From: Hoeflea ulvae | Lineage (GTDB): Bacteria; Pseudomonadota; Alphaproteobacteria; Rhizobiales; Rhizobiaceae | Direction of reading: 5' to 3' | Length of the DNA stretch: 64,000 nucleotides | Assembly: GCF_026619435.1 (NCBI RefSeq) | Contig: NZ_JAOVZQ010000001.1 | Location: forward strand, 4,719,501 to 4,783,500 | Shown here: positions 1 through 8,477 of the stretch, piece by piece | Layout: each line of letters opens with the position of its first letter | How positions within the stretch are numbered: the stretch's first letter is position 1 | Notes under the pieces: generated by a model | Databases searched by the model: none | What the model was told of the DNA's origin: nothing | The model's input: only the letters and a program-made list of their open reading frames with translations | Translations under genes and position numbers: made by a program

Positions 1-52
1 TCCTTTCAACCCCGCGCCCCGGGTCGAAGCCCGGAGCGCCTTGCTGGTTCGC

Positions 53-481
53 TTAGCCCCGGGGAGCGATCACGGCCTTGCTGCTGCGGCCCCAGATGAT
101 CAGCACGGCGAGGCCTAGATAGATCAGGTTGAACGGCAGCGCCGCGAATTCACCGCGATAGGCATGGAACGGGATCGCCAGCACCTGAATGGCCAGCAGG
201 CCCGCGGCTGCATAAATGGTCAGCCTTGGCAGGATGCGAGTCGCGGCGGGCAGAATGAGGCCGATCACGCCAGCAAGTTCGGCAAAGCCAATAAACCGGA
301 CCAGGGCCAGAGGCGCGGTTTGAGCCCAGACCAGCCCCATCTGCCCCATCTCGGCCGGCGACAACAGAAGCTTCATATAGACCGACATGCTGTAGAGCAG
401 GGCCAGGGCGATCTGGGCTGCCCAAAGGCCGATGTGCCATTTGGAGTTCGATGGTGCGAGTGTGTCGTGTGTCAGTGTCAT
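53..481 (-). CDS. DoxX family membrane protein
   Basis: The 142-residue product has four hydrophobic segments (about 17-38, 56-78, 83-104 and 112-132), the layout of small DoxX-type inner-membrane proteins. The family is loosely tied to quinone or redox functions at the membrane, but its biochemistry is poorly defined, so no reaction is assigned. The ATG at 481 is preceded by a GGAG ribosome site. The gene is divergent from the LysR gene at 613, with 131 bases between them, the usual arrangement for a LysR regulator and its target. The 52 bases to the left window edge hold nothing I recognise. Confidence 0.88.
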   Translation of the reverse strand: MTLTHDTLAPSNSKWHIGLWAAQIALALLYSMSVYMKLLLSPAEMGQMGLVWAQTAPLALVRFIGFAELAGVIGLILPAATRILPRLTIYAAAGLLAIQVLAIPFHAYRGEFAALPFNLIYLGLAVLIIWGRSSKAVIAPRG

Positions 482-612
482 GGTCGTCTCCGCTTGATGC
501 GCCCATGCCCCGCGGCAAGGCGTCGTTGATCTGTGAGACGAGATTTATTGGTTTCCGTAGAGAAGATCATCTGTTAGAAATTTGATGTTGAATTTCTTCT
601 GAGTGAACGATC

Positions 613-1518
613 ATGGACACACTTCTCAGCCTGCGGGTCCTTGCGGCCGTTGCCGAACAGAAGAGCTTTGCCGCTGTGGCTGAGCGTCTGGGTCTCTCGC
701 CGGCCATGACCAGCAAGCATGTCCAGCATGTAGAGGCCCGGATCGGTGCCCGGCTTCTCAACCGCAACAGCCGCAATGTCAGCCTGACCGAAGCCGGCGC
801 GCGCTATCTCGCAACCGTGCGCCCGCTGATTGAAGGGCTGGATGAGGCCGAGGCGCAATTGTCGGAGACATCGGTTGCGCCAAGGGGCGTGCTGAAGGTC
901 AGCGCGCCGGTCTGGGTCACCAATCCCGCCTTCGCCCGCATCATTGCGGCCTATCGCCTGGAATATCCCGAGGTGACGTTGGATTTCGATCTCAGCGGCC
1001 GCATGGTCAATCTGGTGGAAGAGGGACTCGATCTGGCCCTGAGGGTGACCGATACGCTTGGCGAGGGCCTGATCGCGCGTAAACTTGCAGAAGTGCATTT
1101 CCCCCTGATCGCCTCGCCCGATTTTCTCGAAAGCTATGGCCGTCCGGCCTCGGTAGTGGACCTCACCGGCGCGCCCTTCCTGACCTATACGCCGATGGCG
1201 GCAGGAGGCCGGCTCCGCTACGGCGAAGGTGCGGATGCGATCGACATCCGCTTCAAGCCGGTGCTGCTCAGCGGCAATGAGACGCTGATCCTGATGGGCG
1301 CGCGCGAGGGCATGGGCTTTGCCTTCATGCCGCACTGGCTGGTCACCGACGACATTGCCGAAGGCCGGCTGGAGCTTGTCCTTCCCGACACGGCCTGGCC
1401 CAGGGTGCCGCTGCGCGCCATCTATCCCGATCGCAGCTATCTGCCGGCCAAAGTCCGCAGCTTCCTCGATTTCCTGGCAGGGCCGAAGGGACTTGGCACC
1501 ATCCGTCCGCTTTCGTGA
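613..1518 (+). CDS. LysR family transcriptional regulator
   Basis: The 301-residue protein has an N-terminal winged helix-turn-helix (about 1-60; it reads AAVAERLGLSPAMTSKHV and then a typical NRNSRNVSLTEAG wing) followed by a periplasmic-binding-protein-like effector domain (about 90-295). Length and architecture are standard for LysR regulators of the CrgA/DsdC-like group. The ATG at 613 has only a weak ribosome site. It is divergent from the DoxX gene and convergent with the downstream minus-strand catabolic genes, so the DoxX gene is the most probable target. The ligand cannot be read from the sequence. Confidence 0.93.
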   Translation: MDTLLSLRVLAAVAEQKSFAAVAERLGLSPAMTSKHVQHVEARIGARLLNRNSRNVSLTEAGARYLATVRPLIEGLDEAEAQLSETSVAPRGVLKVSAPVWVTNPAFARIIAAYRLEYPEVTLDFDLSGRMVNLVEEGLDLALRVTDTLGEGLIARKLAEVHFPLIASPDFLESYGRPASVVDLTGAPFLTYTPMAAGGRLRYGEGADAIDIRFKPVLLSGNETLILMGAREGMGFAFMPHWLVTDDIAEGRLELVLPDTAWPRVPLRAIYPDRSYLPAKVRSFLDFLAGPKGLGTIRPLS

Positions 1519-1570
1519 ACCCTTTGAAACCAAGGCTTGGTGTCAGACCGCGCATCCGCACAGAAAAGGT

Positions 1571-2494
1571 TCAATCCTGCCGGCCGGACTGATGGGCTGA
1601 TTTCAGACCGATCAGTGTGGCAAGCGCCGTGTTCAGCGGAACCCCGATCTTGACCGAAGCCGCCTGCCGGACAACTTCGCCGCACAGCGCCTCGATTTCG
1701 GTTTGGCGCCCCGCCTCCAGATCCTGAAGCATCGAGGGCTTGTGCTTCTGGTGCTCAGCGAGCGCGACATCGAGGTGCTGATAGACTGCGTCGCGTTCGA
1801 CTGCAATTGCCTTTGCCCGCGCCACTGCAATGACCTCGTCGGCAATCACCCGGACCAGAGCGCGGCCCTTGGGATCAGCTGCAATCGCGCCAACCGGCCC
1901 GGCAATCAGCCCGCAGGTCGCATTCATGGCGCAGTTGAACGCCGCTTTCTGCCATATCTGCAATTCAGCCTCGGCCGAATATTTGAATCCCACCGGCGCA
2001 AGCACCTTTGCGATCGCTTCGGCGTCAGCAATCCCCGAATCCAGCAGCGGCTTGAACACGGTCCAGCTTTGCGCGGCCGACGACACATGGCCCGGCCCGA
2101 CATATCCGCCCGGAATCATGGTGGATCCCATCAGGATCTGCGCCTCCGGAACCTTCCGCGCCACCCGCTGAACGTTGCCCAGCCCGTTTTGGATGGTCAG
2201 CACCCGTGCGCCCGAATCGATCACCGGCTGGACCGCGGCCAGCGCCGCATCGGTGTGAAAGATCTTGGTCAGCAGGACAATCAGCTCGACATCCCCCGGA
2301 CATTCTTCGGGCCGCATGGCGGAGATGGAAATCCTGCGGGAGCCTTCCGGCGTGTCGAGCTGCAGACCCGAACGGTTGATTGCATCAATATGTGCCTGGT
2401 TGACGTCAAGCAGGCAGACATCAATACCCTGCTCGGCCATCAGCCCGCCGATCACCGACCCCAGTGCGCCGGCTCCCAAAATCGCGATCCTCAT
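1571..2494 (-). CDS. ketopantoate reductase family (PanE/ApbA-like) 2-oxoacid reductase
   Basis: The product has 307 residues. The N-terminus carries the Rossmann dinucleotide motif GAGALGS at residues 7-13. The C-terminal ApbA_C domain has the family's catalytic lysine and asparagine (WQKAAFNCAMN) and a conserved glutamate (RQTEIEALCG). Family members reduce a 2-oxo acid to a 2-hydroxy acid with NADPH. I chose the ATG at 2494 because GGAGGAG lies just upstream and the glycine motif starts there; an in-frame extension to 2608 has no family similarity. It sits last in a minus-strand operon with an alpha-hydroxyacid dehydrogenase and a ThDP decarboxylase, so a catabolic role on hydroxy/oxo acids is more likely than pantothenate synthesis. 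A second paralogue lies at 55653. Confidence 0.9.
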   Translation of the reverse strand: MRIAILGAGALGSVIGGLMAEQGIDVCLLDVNQAHIDAINRSGLQLDTPEGSRRISISAMRPEECPGDVELIVLLTKIFHTDAALAAVQPVIDSGARVLTIQNGLGNVQRVARKVPEAQILMGSTMIPGGYVGPGHVSSAAQSWTVFKPLLDSGIADAEAIAKVLAPVGFKYSAEAELQIWQKAAFNCAMNATCGLIAGPVGAIAADPKGRALVRVIADEVIAVARAKAIAVERDAVYQHLDVALAEHQKHKPSMLQDLEAGRQTEIEALCGEVVRQAASVKIGVPLNTALATLIGLKSAHQSGRQD

Positions 2495-2604
2495 CACCCG
2501 TCTCCTCCAGCTCGAAGATTTGGTGCCATCCGCAACGCGCGGTCGCTCCACCTGCTCTGGCAGGCACAGCGACGTGCCGCTGTTCGCTGCCGATGACGAT
2601 GTCA

Positions 2605-3777
2605 TCAAGCAACCTGCGCGATCTCTGTCCCTTTCGGCTTGACCAGCGCCAATGGCAGATCGGCCGGACGTTCGGCCCCGACCTGTGCCATGACGTTTTC
2701 AAGTTCATCGCGCAGGATACGCACGCACAGCTGCGCGGTGTCGTGACCGCCGGCGGCAAGCGCATAGAGAAACGGCCGTCCGAGCATGACGAAATCGGCA
2801 CCGCTGGCGAGACCCCGGGCAATATCGAGCCCCGAGCGAACACCGCTGTCGAAGATGATGGGAAAATCCTTGCCGACGGCGCCGCGAATGCCCGGCAGCA
2901 CCGATATCGAAGACGGCGCTGCATCCAGCTGACGCCCGCCGTGATTGGAAACCCAGATCGCATCGGCACCTTCGGCCACTGCCATCCTGGCGTCATCGCA
3001 TTGCATGATGCCCTTGAGAATGATCTTGCCGGGCCAGATCGCGCGGATGCACTCGACTTCGCTCCATGCCGGTTCGGGATGCAACTGCCTGCCGATTTCC
3101 GCCATCCGCTCGGCGGCGGCCACATCGGCAAAATACGGCGTCAGTGTCGCCAGTTCCGGACGTCCGACCTGCAGCACTGCCCGTGTCCAGCTTGGATGCA
3201 ACAGCGCCTGCAACAGCATTCTGGGGGTGAGCCTCGGCGGCATCTGGAACCCGGCGCGCATCTGCCGTTCGCGCCGCGACATCATCGGCACATCGACGGT
3301 CACCACCAGGGTTTCAAAGCCGGCGCCATGAGCGCGGCTCAGGACATCCTTCTGGATCTCCTTGTCGGCCATCGGATAGAACTGGAACCAGCCCCTTCCC
3401 CTGGCAATCGGTCCAATGGTTTCCGGCGTCTGCGTGGCGACGCTGGCGAGCGTATAGGGCAGATTGGACTCAGCCGCGATTCCCGCCAGCACTTTTTCAC
3501 CGCCCGGCCAGATCATGCCAGTCCCACCCACCGGCGCGATGCCGAAGGGCACGCTAAAATCCTGCCCCAGAAACGAGGTACTCAGATCTCGGGTCACTGG
3601 CCCGCGCATTGCCCGCGGTGACAATTGCACGCCGGCAAGATCGGCAGCATTGCGCTCCACAGCGTGATCAAGTCCCGTACCCGCTTCCATGAACTCACGC
3701 GCAAAAAGCGGCAGCCGCCGCCGCGCTTTCGCACGCAGATCGGATATGGCCGGAAAACTCGAAATCAGCTCTGCCAC
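2605..3777 (-). CDS. FMN-dependent alpha-hydroxyacid dehydrogenase (LldD/mandelate dehydrogenase-like)
   Basis: The 390-residue protein has the FMN alpha-hydroxyacid oxidase/dehydrogenase signature WVSNHGGRQLD with catalytic His279 and Arg282, flavin-contacting Lys255 and the conserved Tyr134 (QFYPMADKE). Residues about 175-215 correspond to the extra segment by which membrane-bound LldD and (S)-mandelate dehydrogenase attach to the inner membrane, so electrons probably go to quinone. The N-terminal tyrosine that binds the substrate carboxylate in glycolate oxidase appears as Phe29 here. The stop lies 3 bases after the ThDP enzyme's end on the same strand. Its neighbours favour oxidation of an aryl or alkyl alpha-hydroxy acid to a 2-oxo acid. 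The substrate is not determined. Confidence 0.92.
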   Translation of the reverse strand: MAELISSFPAISDLRAKARRRLPLFAREFMEAGTGLDHAVERNAADLAGVQLSPRAMRGPVTRDLSTSFLGQDFSVPFGIAPVGGTGMIWPGGEKVLAGIAAESNLPYTLASVATQTPETIGPIARGRGWFQFYPMADKEIQKDVLSRAHGAGFETLVVTVDVPMMSRRERQMRAGFQMPPRLTPRMLLQALLHPSWTRAVLQVGRPELATLTPYFADVAAAERMAEIGRQLHPEPAWSEVECIRAIWPGKIILKGIMQCDDARMAVAEGADAIWVSNHGGRQLDAAPSSISVLPGIRGAVGKDFPIIFDSGVRSGLDIARGLASGADFVMLGRPFLYALAAGGHDTAQLCVRILRDELENVMAQVGAERPADLPLALVKPKGTEIAQVA

Positions 3778-3779
3778 GC

Positions 3780-5489
3780 TCAGTCCTTCAGGATGCTGAT
3801 TTCCAGAAGCGCATGCTGCTTGCGGTCCGAAATCGCTTCCAGTGCGGCTTCAATAGCGCCCGGCACATCCTCTGGCCTGTCGACCCTGCGGGTCCAGGCG
3901 CGGCTGGCTTGCGCCACGCAGACAAAATCCGGCGAGGGTTCGAGCGAGGTCAGCGGCACCTCGTTGGACTGCGCCGCATAGCCATTGGGATAGGTGCCGA
4001 CAACCGACTGGCGCACCGCACCCCATTCGCGGTTGTTGAGCACGATGATCAGCACCGGCAGGCCCAGCGCCTCGGCAATCTGGTGACAGGCGGTGGGATT
4101 GGAAAAGATGTAAGAACCATCGCCCATCGTCGCCACGATAATCCGATCGCGGTCCGCCAACTGCCCGCCCATCGCCGCCGGAAAACTCCATCCAAGCCCG
4201 CCCGAATGCGGCTCCTGGAAAAAAGCATTGTGGCCCTTGCGCTCGAGCGTGCCGAGTTTGGTGCCGAGTTCGGAATAGACGGTGGATGTCTTGCCCTTCA
4301 GTGCCTCTCCAAGACAGGCGCTGACCCATTGCTTGGTGATGCCCTTGGCGGTCGAGGCTTGTGCTTCGGCTGCCTGCCTGTAGCGATTGGCTTGGGCTTT
4401 TTCTGCGACATTCGCACGCCGGGCCTTGATCACATCGACGTCGCCGCCAATTCGCGCCATGGCTTCTATCAACGCCGGAATGGTGTCGGCATTCTCGCCC
4501 GCAATCGACAGATTTGAGCGGAAATTGCGGATCGGGAAGCGGCTGAACAGCGGATCTGGCCCCATGTTGATGACATGTGCATCGTCAGCCAGCTTGTGCC
4601 TGTCGGGCCACCAGGGTGCGAGACTGTCGAGCACCAGAACCACATCGGCCTCAGCCAGCCACGGCCCGGGATCGTCACCGACATGGCAGGGGTGATCGGT
4701 ATCGATCGCCAGATGCGTTGCCCACCAGGAACACACCGGAATGCCCCATTCTTCGGCCCATTCGCCAAACAGCGCGAAACTGTCGGCGTCGCCGGAACCG
4801 CGCTGGGCAATCACCAGCGGGCGCTTGGCCTTGGCCAGAGCCGCGGCGGCAATTTCAATTTCATGAGGCGATGGTCCGGCTTTCGCAGGCTGCATGGTCG
4901 AGGCAGCGCTGGTGCCGGCGCGGGGGATTTCCTCGCACAGCGTCTCCCGCGGCAGCGACAGATAGACCGGTCCCTTCGGCGTTGAATTGGCAATCGCAAA
5001 GGCCCGGTCGAGCACGCCGGAAATCTGCTCGGGGAACTTGAGCTCGTAGTCCCATTTGCTGGCCTCGCGCACCAGGGCGGTCTGGTCGCGCATTTCCTGG
5101 CCCCAGCCGATCGGCACTGTGCGTGCCCCGAAGCGGGTCTCCTCGGTCACCGGCGTGCGCCCCGACATCATCAGCATCGGCACGTGTTCGCAGGCCGCAT
5201 TGATGGCGCCGGTCGCGCCGTTGGAGAGGCCCACATTGGTATGCAGCATCACCGCCTGGCAGCGGCCCGACATTTCATAATAGCCCATCGCCATCCCCAT
5301 CGCCGCATGTTCATGCGGGATGACGACGGGCGTCGGCAGCTCGATATTCTTCTGCGCCGCCTCGACCAGACCTTCGACAATCGGCGGAAAATCGGTTCCG
5401 GAATTGACGAAGACATAATCGACACCAAGCGCCTTGAGCTTGGTGAAAATGGCGCCGCCCGCCGTGATGACGCTGTCGTCCTGGCTCAT
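3780..5489 (-). CDS. thiamine diphosphate-dependent decarboxylase (benzoylformate decarboxylase-like)
   Basis: The 569 residues follow the three-domain ThDP order: Pyr domain (about 1-170) with the cofactor-activating Glu60 in PHEHA, a central domain (about 195-330), and a PP domain with the metal/diphosphate motif GDGS...NN near residues 460-490. His83 lies 23 residues after Glu60, the spacing of Glu47/His70 in benzoylformate decarboxylase, and its context (LHTNVG...GA) resembles that enzyme more than acetolactate synthase. The position of the catalytic Ser26 of that enzyme holds a threonine (SGTD). ATG 5489 was chosen for its AGGAGA ribosome site; an upstream extension to 5513 overlaps the aldehyde dehydrogenase stop. 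Likely reaction: 2-oxo acid to aldehyde plus CO2. Acetolactate-synthase-like chemistry cannot be excluded. Confidence 0.9.
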   Translation of the reverse strand: MSQDDSVITAGGAIFTKLKALGVDYVFVNSGTDFPPIVEGLVEAAQKNIELPTPVVIPHEHAAMGMAMGYYEMSGRCQAVMLHTNVGLSNGATGAINAACEHVPMLMMSGRTPVTEETRFGARTVPIGWGQEMRDQTALVREASKWDYELKFPEQISGVLDRAFAIANSTPKGPVYLSLPRETLCEEIPRAGTSAASTMQPAKAGPSPHEIEIAAAALAKAKRPLVIAQRGSGDADSFALFGEWAEEWGIPVCSWWATHLAIDTDHPCHVGDDPGPWLAEADVVLVLDSLAPWWPDRHKLADDAHVINMGPDPLFSRFPIRNFRSNLSIAGENADTIPALIEAMARIGGDVDVIKARRANVAEKAQANRYRQAAEAQASTAKGITKQWVSACLGEALKGKTSTVYSELGTKLGTLERKGHNAFFQEPHSGGLGWSFPAAMGGQLADRDRIIVATMGDGSYIFSNPTACHQIAEALGLPVLIIVLNNREWGAVRQSVVGTYPNGYAAQSNEVPLTSLEPSPDFVCVAQASRAWTRRVDRPEDVPGAIEAALEAISDRKQHALLEISILKD

Positions 5490-5509
5490 GCGTGTCTCCT
5501 GACCAACGA

Positions 5510-6958
5510 TCAAATCGGGTAGTGCTGGTTCGGATCCTCGATCGTCACCCAGCGCAGATCGGTGAATTCATAGATCGCCGCCGTGCCGCCGAAACGGCCG
5601 TAACCGCTGTTCTTGACGCCGCCGAACGGCATCTGCGCCTCGTCGTGCACGGTCGGACCATTGATGTGGCAGATGCCGCTTTCAATCCGGTCGGCAAAGG
5701 CCTGGGCGCGGCGCACATCCTGGCTAAACACCGCAGCCGACAGGCCATATTCGGTGTCATTGGCCATGCGCAACGCCTCCTCCTCGGTATCGAAGCGATA
5801 GACGGCCTTGACCGGACCGAAGGATTCCTCGCGGAACAGCCGCATCTCCTCGGTCACACCAGTCAATATGGTCGGCTGATAGATCACGCTGTCGCTTTCG
5901 CCGCCGGTCAGCACTGTCGCGCCCTTGGCGACGGCGTCCTTGACCAGCGCATTGAGCCGGGAGGTCGAGGCCATGCCGACGAGCGATCCAAGCGGTCCGT
6001 TTTCACGCGGGTCCGCCGCCACCAGCGCCGAAGCCCGTGCTGCGAATTTCTCGGTAAATTCGTCGGCGATGGCGCTGGCAACCAGCACCCGCTCGGTCGA
6101 CATGCAGATCTGTCCCTGGTTCATGAAGCAGCCGAACACGGCGGCATTGACCGCGCCATCGATATCGGCGTCTTCCAGCACCACCAGCGGTGCCTTGCCG
6201 CCAAGCTCGAGCAGCACCGGCTTGAGATATTCGGCCGCGACCTTTGCGATCTCGCGCCCGACACTGGTCGAGCCGGTGAAATTGATCCGCCGCACCGAAG
6301 GATGCGCGATCATGGTCCGGACCAGCTCCGCCGCATCCTCGGGAGCATTGGAGATGACGTTGACCACACCGTCTCCGCAGCCGGCCTCATGCAGGCATTC
6401 GGCAATCAGCAAATGGGTCATCGGGCAGTTTTCAGAGGATTTCAGCACCACGGTGTTGCCCACCGCCAGCGGCATCGCCAGGGCGCGCACGCCCAGGATC
6501 ACCGGCGCATTCCATGGCGCCATGCCCAGGCACACGCCGGCCGGCTTGCGCACCGCCATGGCCAGCGAGCCCGGCTTGTTGGACGGAATGATCTCGCCCT
6601 TGACCTGGGTGGTCATGGCGGCTGCTTCACGCAGGATCTGCGAGGCCAGCATCACGTTGAACCCGGCCCAGCCGGCGGTGCTGCCGATCTCGGTCTGCAT
6701 GGCGGCGATGAAGTCCCCGGCCCGTTCCGACAACAGGTCGGCAGCTTTCGACAGAACCGCGCGCCGGTGCGCCGGTGTCGAACTTGACCAGGCCTCAAAC
6801 GCCTCTGCCGCCGCATTGACCGCAGATTTGGCATCAGCCGTCGTGGCTGCCGCAAACCGCGTTGCCACTTCACCGGTGACCGGGTCCAGGCGCGTGCTCG
6901 TCTTCCCGGCGTCAAGGTCGATGTACTTTCCACCGATAAACAATCTTGCGTCGCTCAT
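5510..6958 (-). CDS. NAD(P)-dependent aldehyde dehydrogenase (benzaldehyde/vanillin dehydrogenase-like)
   Basis: The 482-residue protein is a full-length ALDH-superfamily enzyme: Rossmann cofactor half with PWNAP and TGST motifs, general base Glu in LELGGKAP, and nucleophilic Cys in NQGQICMSTER near residue 280. The C-terminal MPFGGVKNSGYGRFGG stretch is typical of aromatic aldehyde dehydrogenases. The ATG at 6958 has a GGAGAGGAAA ribosome site; the reading frame stays open to 7096 but without family similarity. It is the promoter-proximal gene of the minus-strand operon and is followed by the decarboxylase, so it probably oxidises the aldehyde that the decarboxylase releases. It is divergent from the TRAP transporter at 7334. 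Confidence 0.93.
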   Translation of the reverse strand: MSDARLFIGGKYIDLDAGKTSTRLDPVTGEVATRFAAATTADAKSAVNAAAEAFEAWSSSTPAHRRAVLSKAADLLSERAGDFIAAMQTEIGSTAGWAGFNVMLASQILREAAAMTTQVKGEIIPSNKPGSLAMAVRKPAGVCLGMAPWNAPVILGVRALAMPLAVGNTVVLKSSENCPMTHLLIAECLHEAGCGDGVVNVISNAPEDAAELVRTMIAHPSVRRINFTGSTSVGREIAKVAAEYLKPVLLELGGKAPLVVLEDADIDGAVNAAVFGCFMNQGQICMSTERVLVASAIADEFTEKFAARASALVAADPRENGPLGSLVGMASTSRLNALVKDAVAKGATVLTGGESDSVIYQPTILTGVTEEMRLFREESFGPVKAVYRFDTEEEALRMANDTEYGLSAAVFSQDVRRAQAFADRIESGICHINGPTVHDEAQMPFGGVKNSGYGRFGGTAAIYEFTDLRWVTIEDPNQHYPI

Positions 6959-7333
6959 TGCGTTTCCTCTCCAACTTGTCGCTCGTGACCCGGGCTCCGC
7001 CAGCCTCCATCCGGTTCTGGGCAGCCCCTTGCCATGATTTTTCATGATCCCGCGAATCTGCAGATTAGCGATTCCCTTCGGCATGAATAGCATCACCGGG
7101 ATGATTGTCAGGCCCCTTGTTCCGAAATCCGGTGACCGTGTAACCGGCCGTTCATGCTACAGTGTCACCGACCGGTTCGGAAGTTGACTTCTACCATGTT
7201 ACACGCAAGAATATTTTATGCTCGAACAGCGTGAGCACGGATTCAGAATCAGGGACGCCCGACAGGCGCACTCTGATCGCGAGGCAGATACGCCAGCCGG
7301 AAGGAGCCGGTCTGGCATGATTGGGAGGAAAGC
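6959..7333. promoter_or_regulatory. divergent intergenic control region, catabolic operon / TRAP operon
   Basis: 375 bases without a gene. On the plus strand TTGACT (7184-7189) and AAGAAT (7207-7212) are 17 bases apart and form a plausible sigma-70 promoter for the TRAP operon. Just upstream, CGGTGAC (7130-7136) and GTCACCG (7164-7170) make a perfect 7-base inverted repeat with a 27-base spacer, a candidate regulator site shared by the two operons. No dedicated regulator gene adjoins it. The ribosome site of the binding-protein gene is GGAGGAAAGC. Confidence 0.45.
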
Positions 7334-8368
7334 ATGAGGAAGATCCTGTCAGCCGCCATGGCTGCACTATTGGCAACGACAACAATGGCCTTTGCCGCGC
7401 CAGTGACACTGAAACTGGCGCATTTCTGGCCTATGGGCGCTGGCCCGCACAAGGATTTCACGGTCAACTGGACCAATGAAATCACCGAATGCTCAGGTGG
7501 TGAAATCACCTTTGAATTCTACACCGCCGGCACCCAGCTGGGCAATGTCACCAAGCTCGAGGACGTGCTGCGCGCGGGCCTCGTCGATGTGGCGCATGGT
7601 CTCAACCATCTGCCGCGCAACCGCTTCACCACGGCAACCATCATGGACACGCCGCTCCTGGCCAAGAGCGCCTATGCCAACTCGATGACGCTGTGGACGC
7701 TGTTCGAGGAAGGCCTGATTTCCAAGCCTTATGACGGCATCAAGGTGCTGGCGCTGCACGCGCACAATGCCGGCCTGATCCACACCAAGGAAAAGGCCGT
7801 CAAGACCCCCGACGATCTCAAGGGCATGCGTATCCGCGCGCCCTCGCCCGCAGCCGCAATGATGCTCGAGGAGCTTGGTGCGGTTCCGGTCGGCGTGCCA
7901 CCCGGGGATACCTATGAAGTGATTTCCAAAGGCACGGCGGACGGCACCATCTTCCCGTGGGAAGGCGTGGCGGCGTTCAAGCTTGCCGAGATTCTCGACT
8001 ACAGCTCCGACCTGAAGCTCAATGCTGCTTCGTTCTGGTTTGCCATGAACGAGAACAAGTACAACAGCCTGAGCGACAGCCAGCGCAAATGCGTCGACGA
8101 TGCATCCGGCGAAAAACTGGTCAAGCAGACCGGCGCCTATTGGGACACCTGGGACGCCCCGGGCCTCGAGCAGACCAAGGCGGAAGGCAGCGAGATCTTC
8201 GTGCCGGACGAGGCCCAGCAGGCGGCCTGGACAGAGGCGATGAAGCCGGTGATTGCCAAATATCACGAGAGCCTCAAGGCAGATGGTTTCGACAATGTCG
8301 AGGAAACCTACGCCCGCGCCCAGGAACTCATGGCCGAATATCAGGCCGAGTACGAAGCTCAGAAATAA
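7334..8368 (+). CDS. TRAP transporter substrate-binding protein (DctP family)
   Basis: The 344-residue protein starts with a Sec signal peptide (basic MRK, then a hydrophobic stretch ending near AFA at residues 20-22). It then shows the DctP fold, including the conserved region DDLKGMRIRAPS (about 158-169) whose arginine normally pairs with the ligand carboxylate. It should bind an organic acid in the periplasm and hand it to the DctQM permease encoded just downstream. The ATG is preceded by GGAGGAAAG. Position opposite the hydroxyacid catabolic operon suggests that the ligand is its substrate, for example a mandelate-like or other 2-hydroxy/2-oxo acid; this is inference. Confidence 0.94.
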   Translation: MRKILSAAMAALLATTTMAFAAPVTLKLAHFWPMGAGPHKDFTVNWTNEITECSGGEITFEFYTAGTQLGNVTKLEDVLRAGLVDVAHGLNHLPRNRFTTATIMDTPLLAKSAYANSMTLWTLFEEGLISKPYDGIKVLALHAHNAGLIHTKEKAVKTPDDLKGMRIRAPSPAAAMMLEELGAVPVGVPPGDTYEVISKGTADGTIFPWEGVAAFKLAEILDYSSDLKLNAASFWFAMNENKYNSLSDSQRKCVDDASGEKLVKQTGAYWDTWDAPGLEQTKAEGSEIFVPDEAQQAAWTEAMKPVIAKYHESLKADGFDNVEETYARAQELMAEYQAEYEAQK

Positions 8369-8375
8369 TGATAAA

Positions 8376-8412
8376 CGCCACCCCGGATCGCCATTGGTGA
8401 ACCGGGGTGGCG
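8376..8412 (+). terminator. intercistronic stem-loop between TRAP binding protein and permease genes
   Basis: A perfect 11-base inverted repeat (CGCCACCCCGG, 8376-8386, and its complement, 8402-8412) with a 15-base loop lies 7 bases after the binding-protein stop. It is followed by TTGTCTGT, a poor U-tract, so partial termination or 3' end protection is more likely than full termination. This would give an excess of binding-protein mRNA over permease mRNA. Confidence 0.7.
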
Positions 8413-8442
8413 TTGTCTGTCACAGTTGTTGCAAGTCCAAGG

Positions 8443-8477
8443 CTAGAGCGTTTCATGGCCAGATCGAACCATTCTAG
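8443..8477 (+). repeat. CTAGA...TCTAG interrupted palindrome before the TRAP small subunit
   Basis: CTAGA (8443-8447) and TCTAG (8473-8477) bracket the bases directly before the next start codon, and TTTCAT (8451-8456) pairs with ATGAAA (8478-8483), which contains the start codon itself. The CTAGAGCGTTTC core resembles palindromic intergenic repeats that I recall from rhizobial genomes. No Shine-Dalgarno sequence is visible here, so folding could influence initiation of the permease gene. Confidence 0.35.

Noticed and set aside
2376..2389. TTGAT-TGC-ATCAA resembling an FNR box
   Set aside because: The spacer is three bases, not four, and it lies inside the ketopantoate-reductase-like coding sequence.
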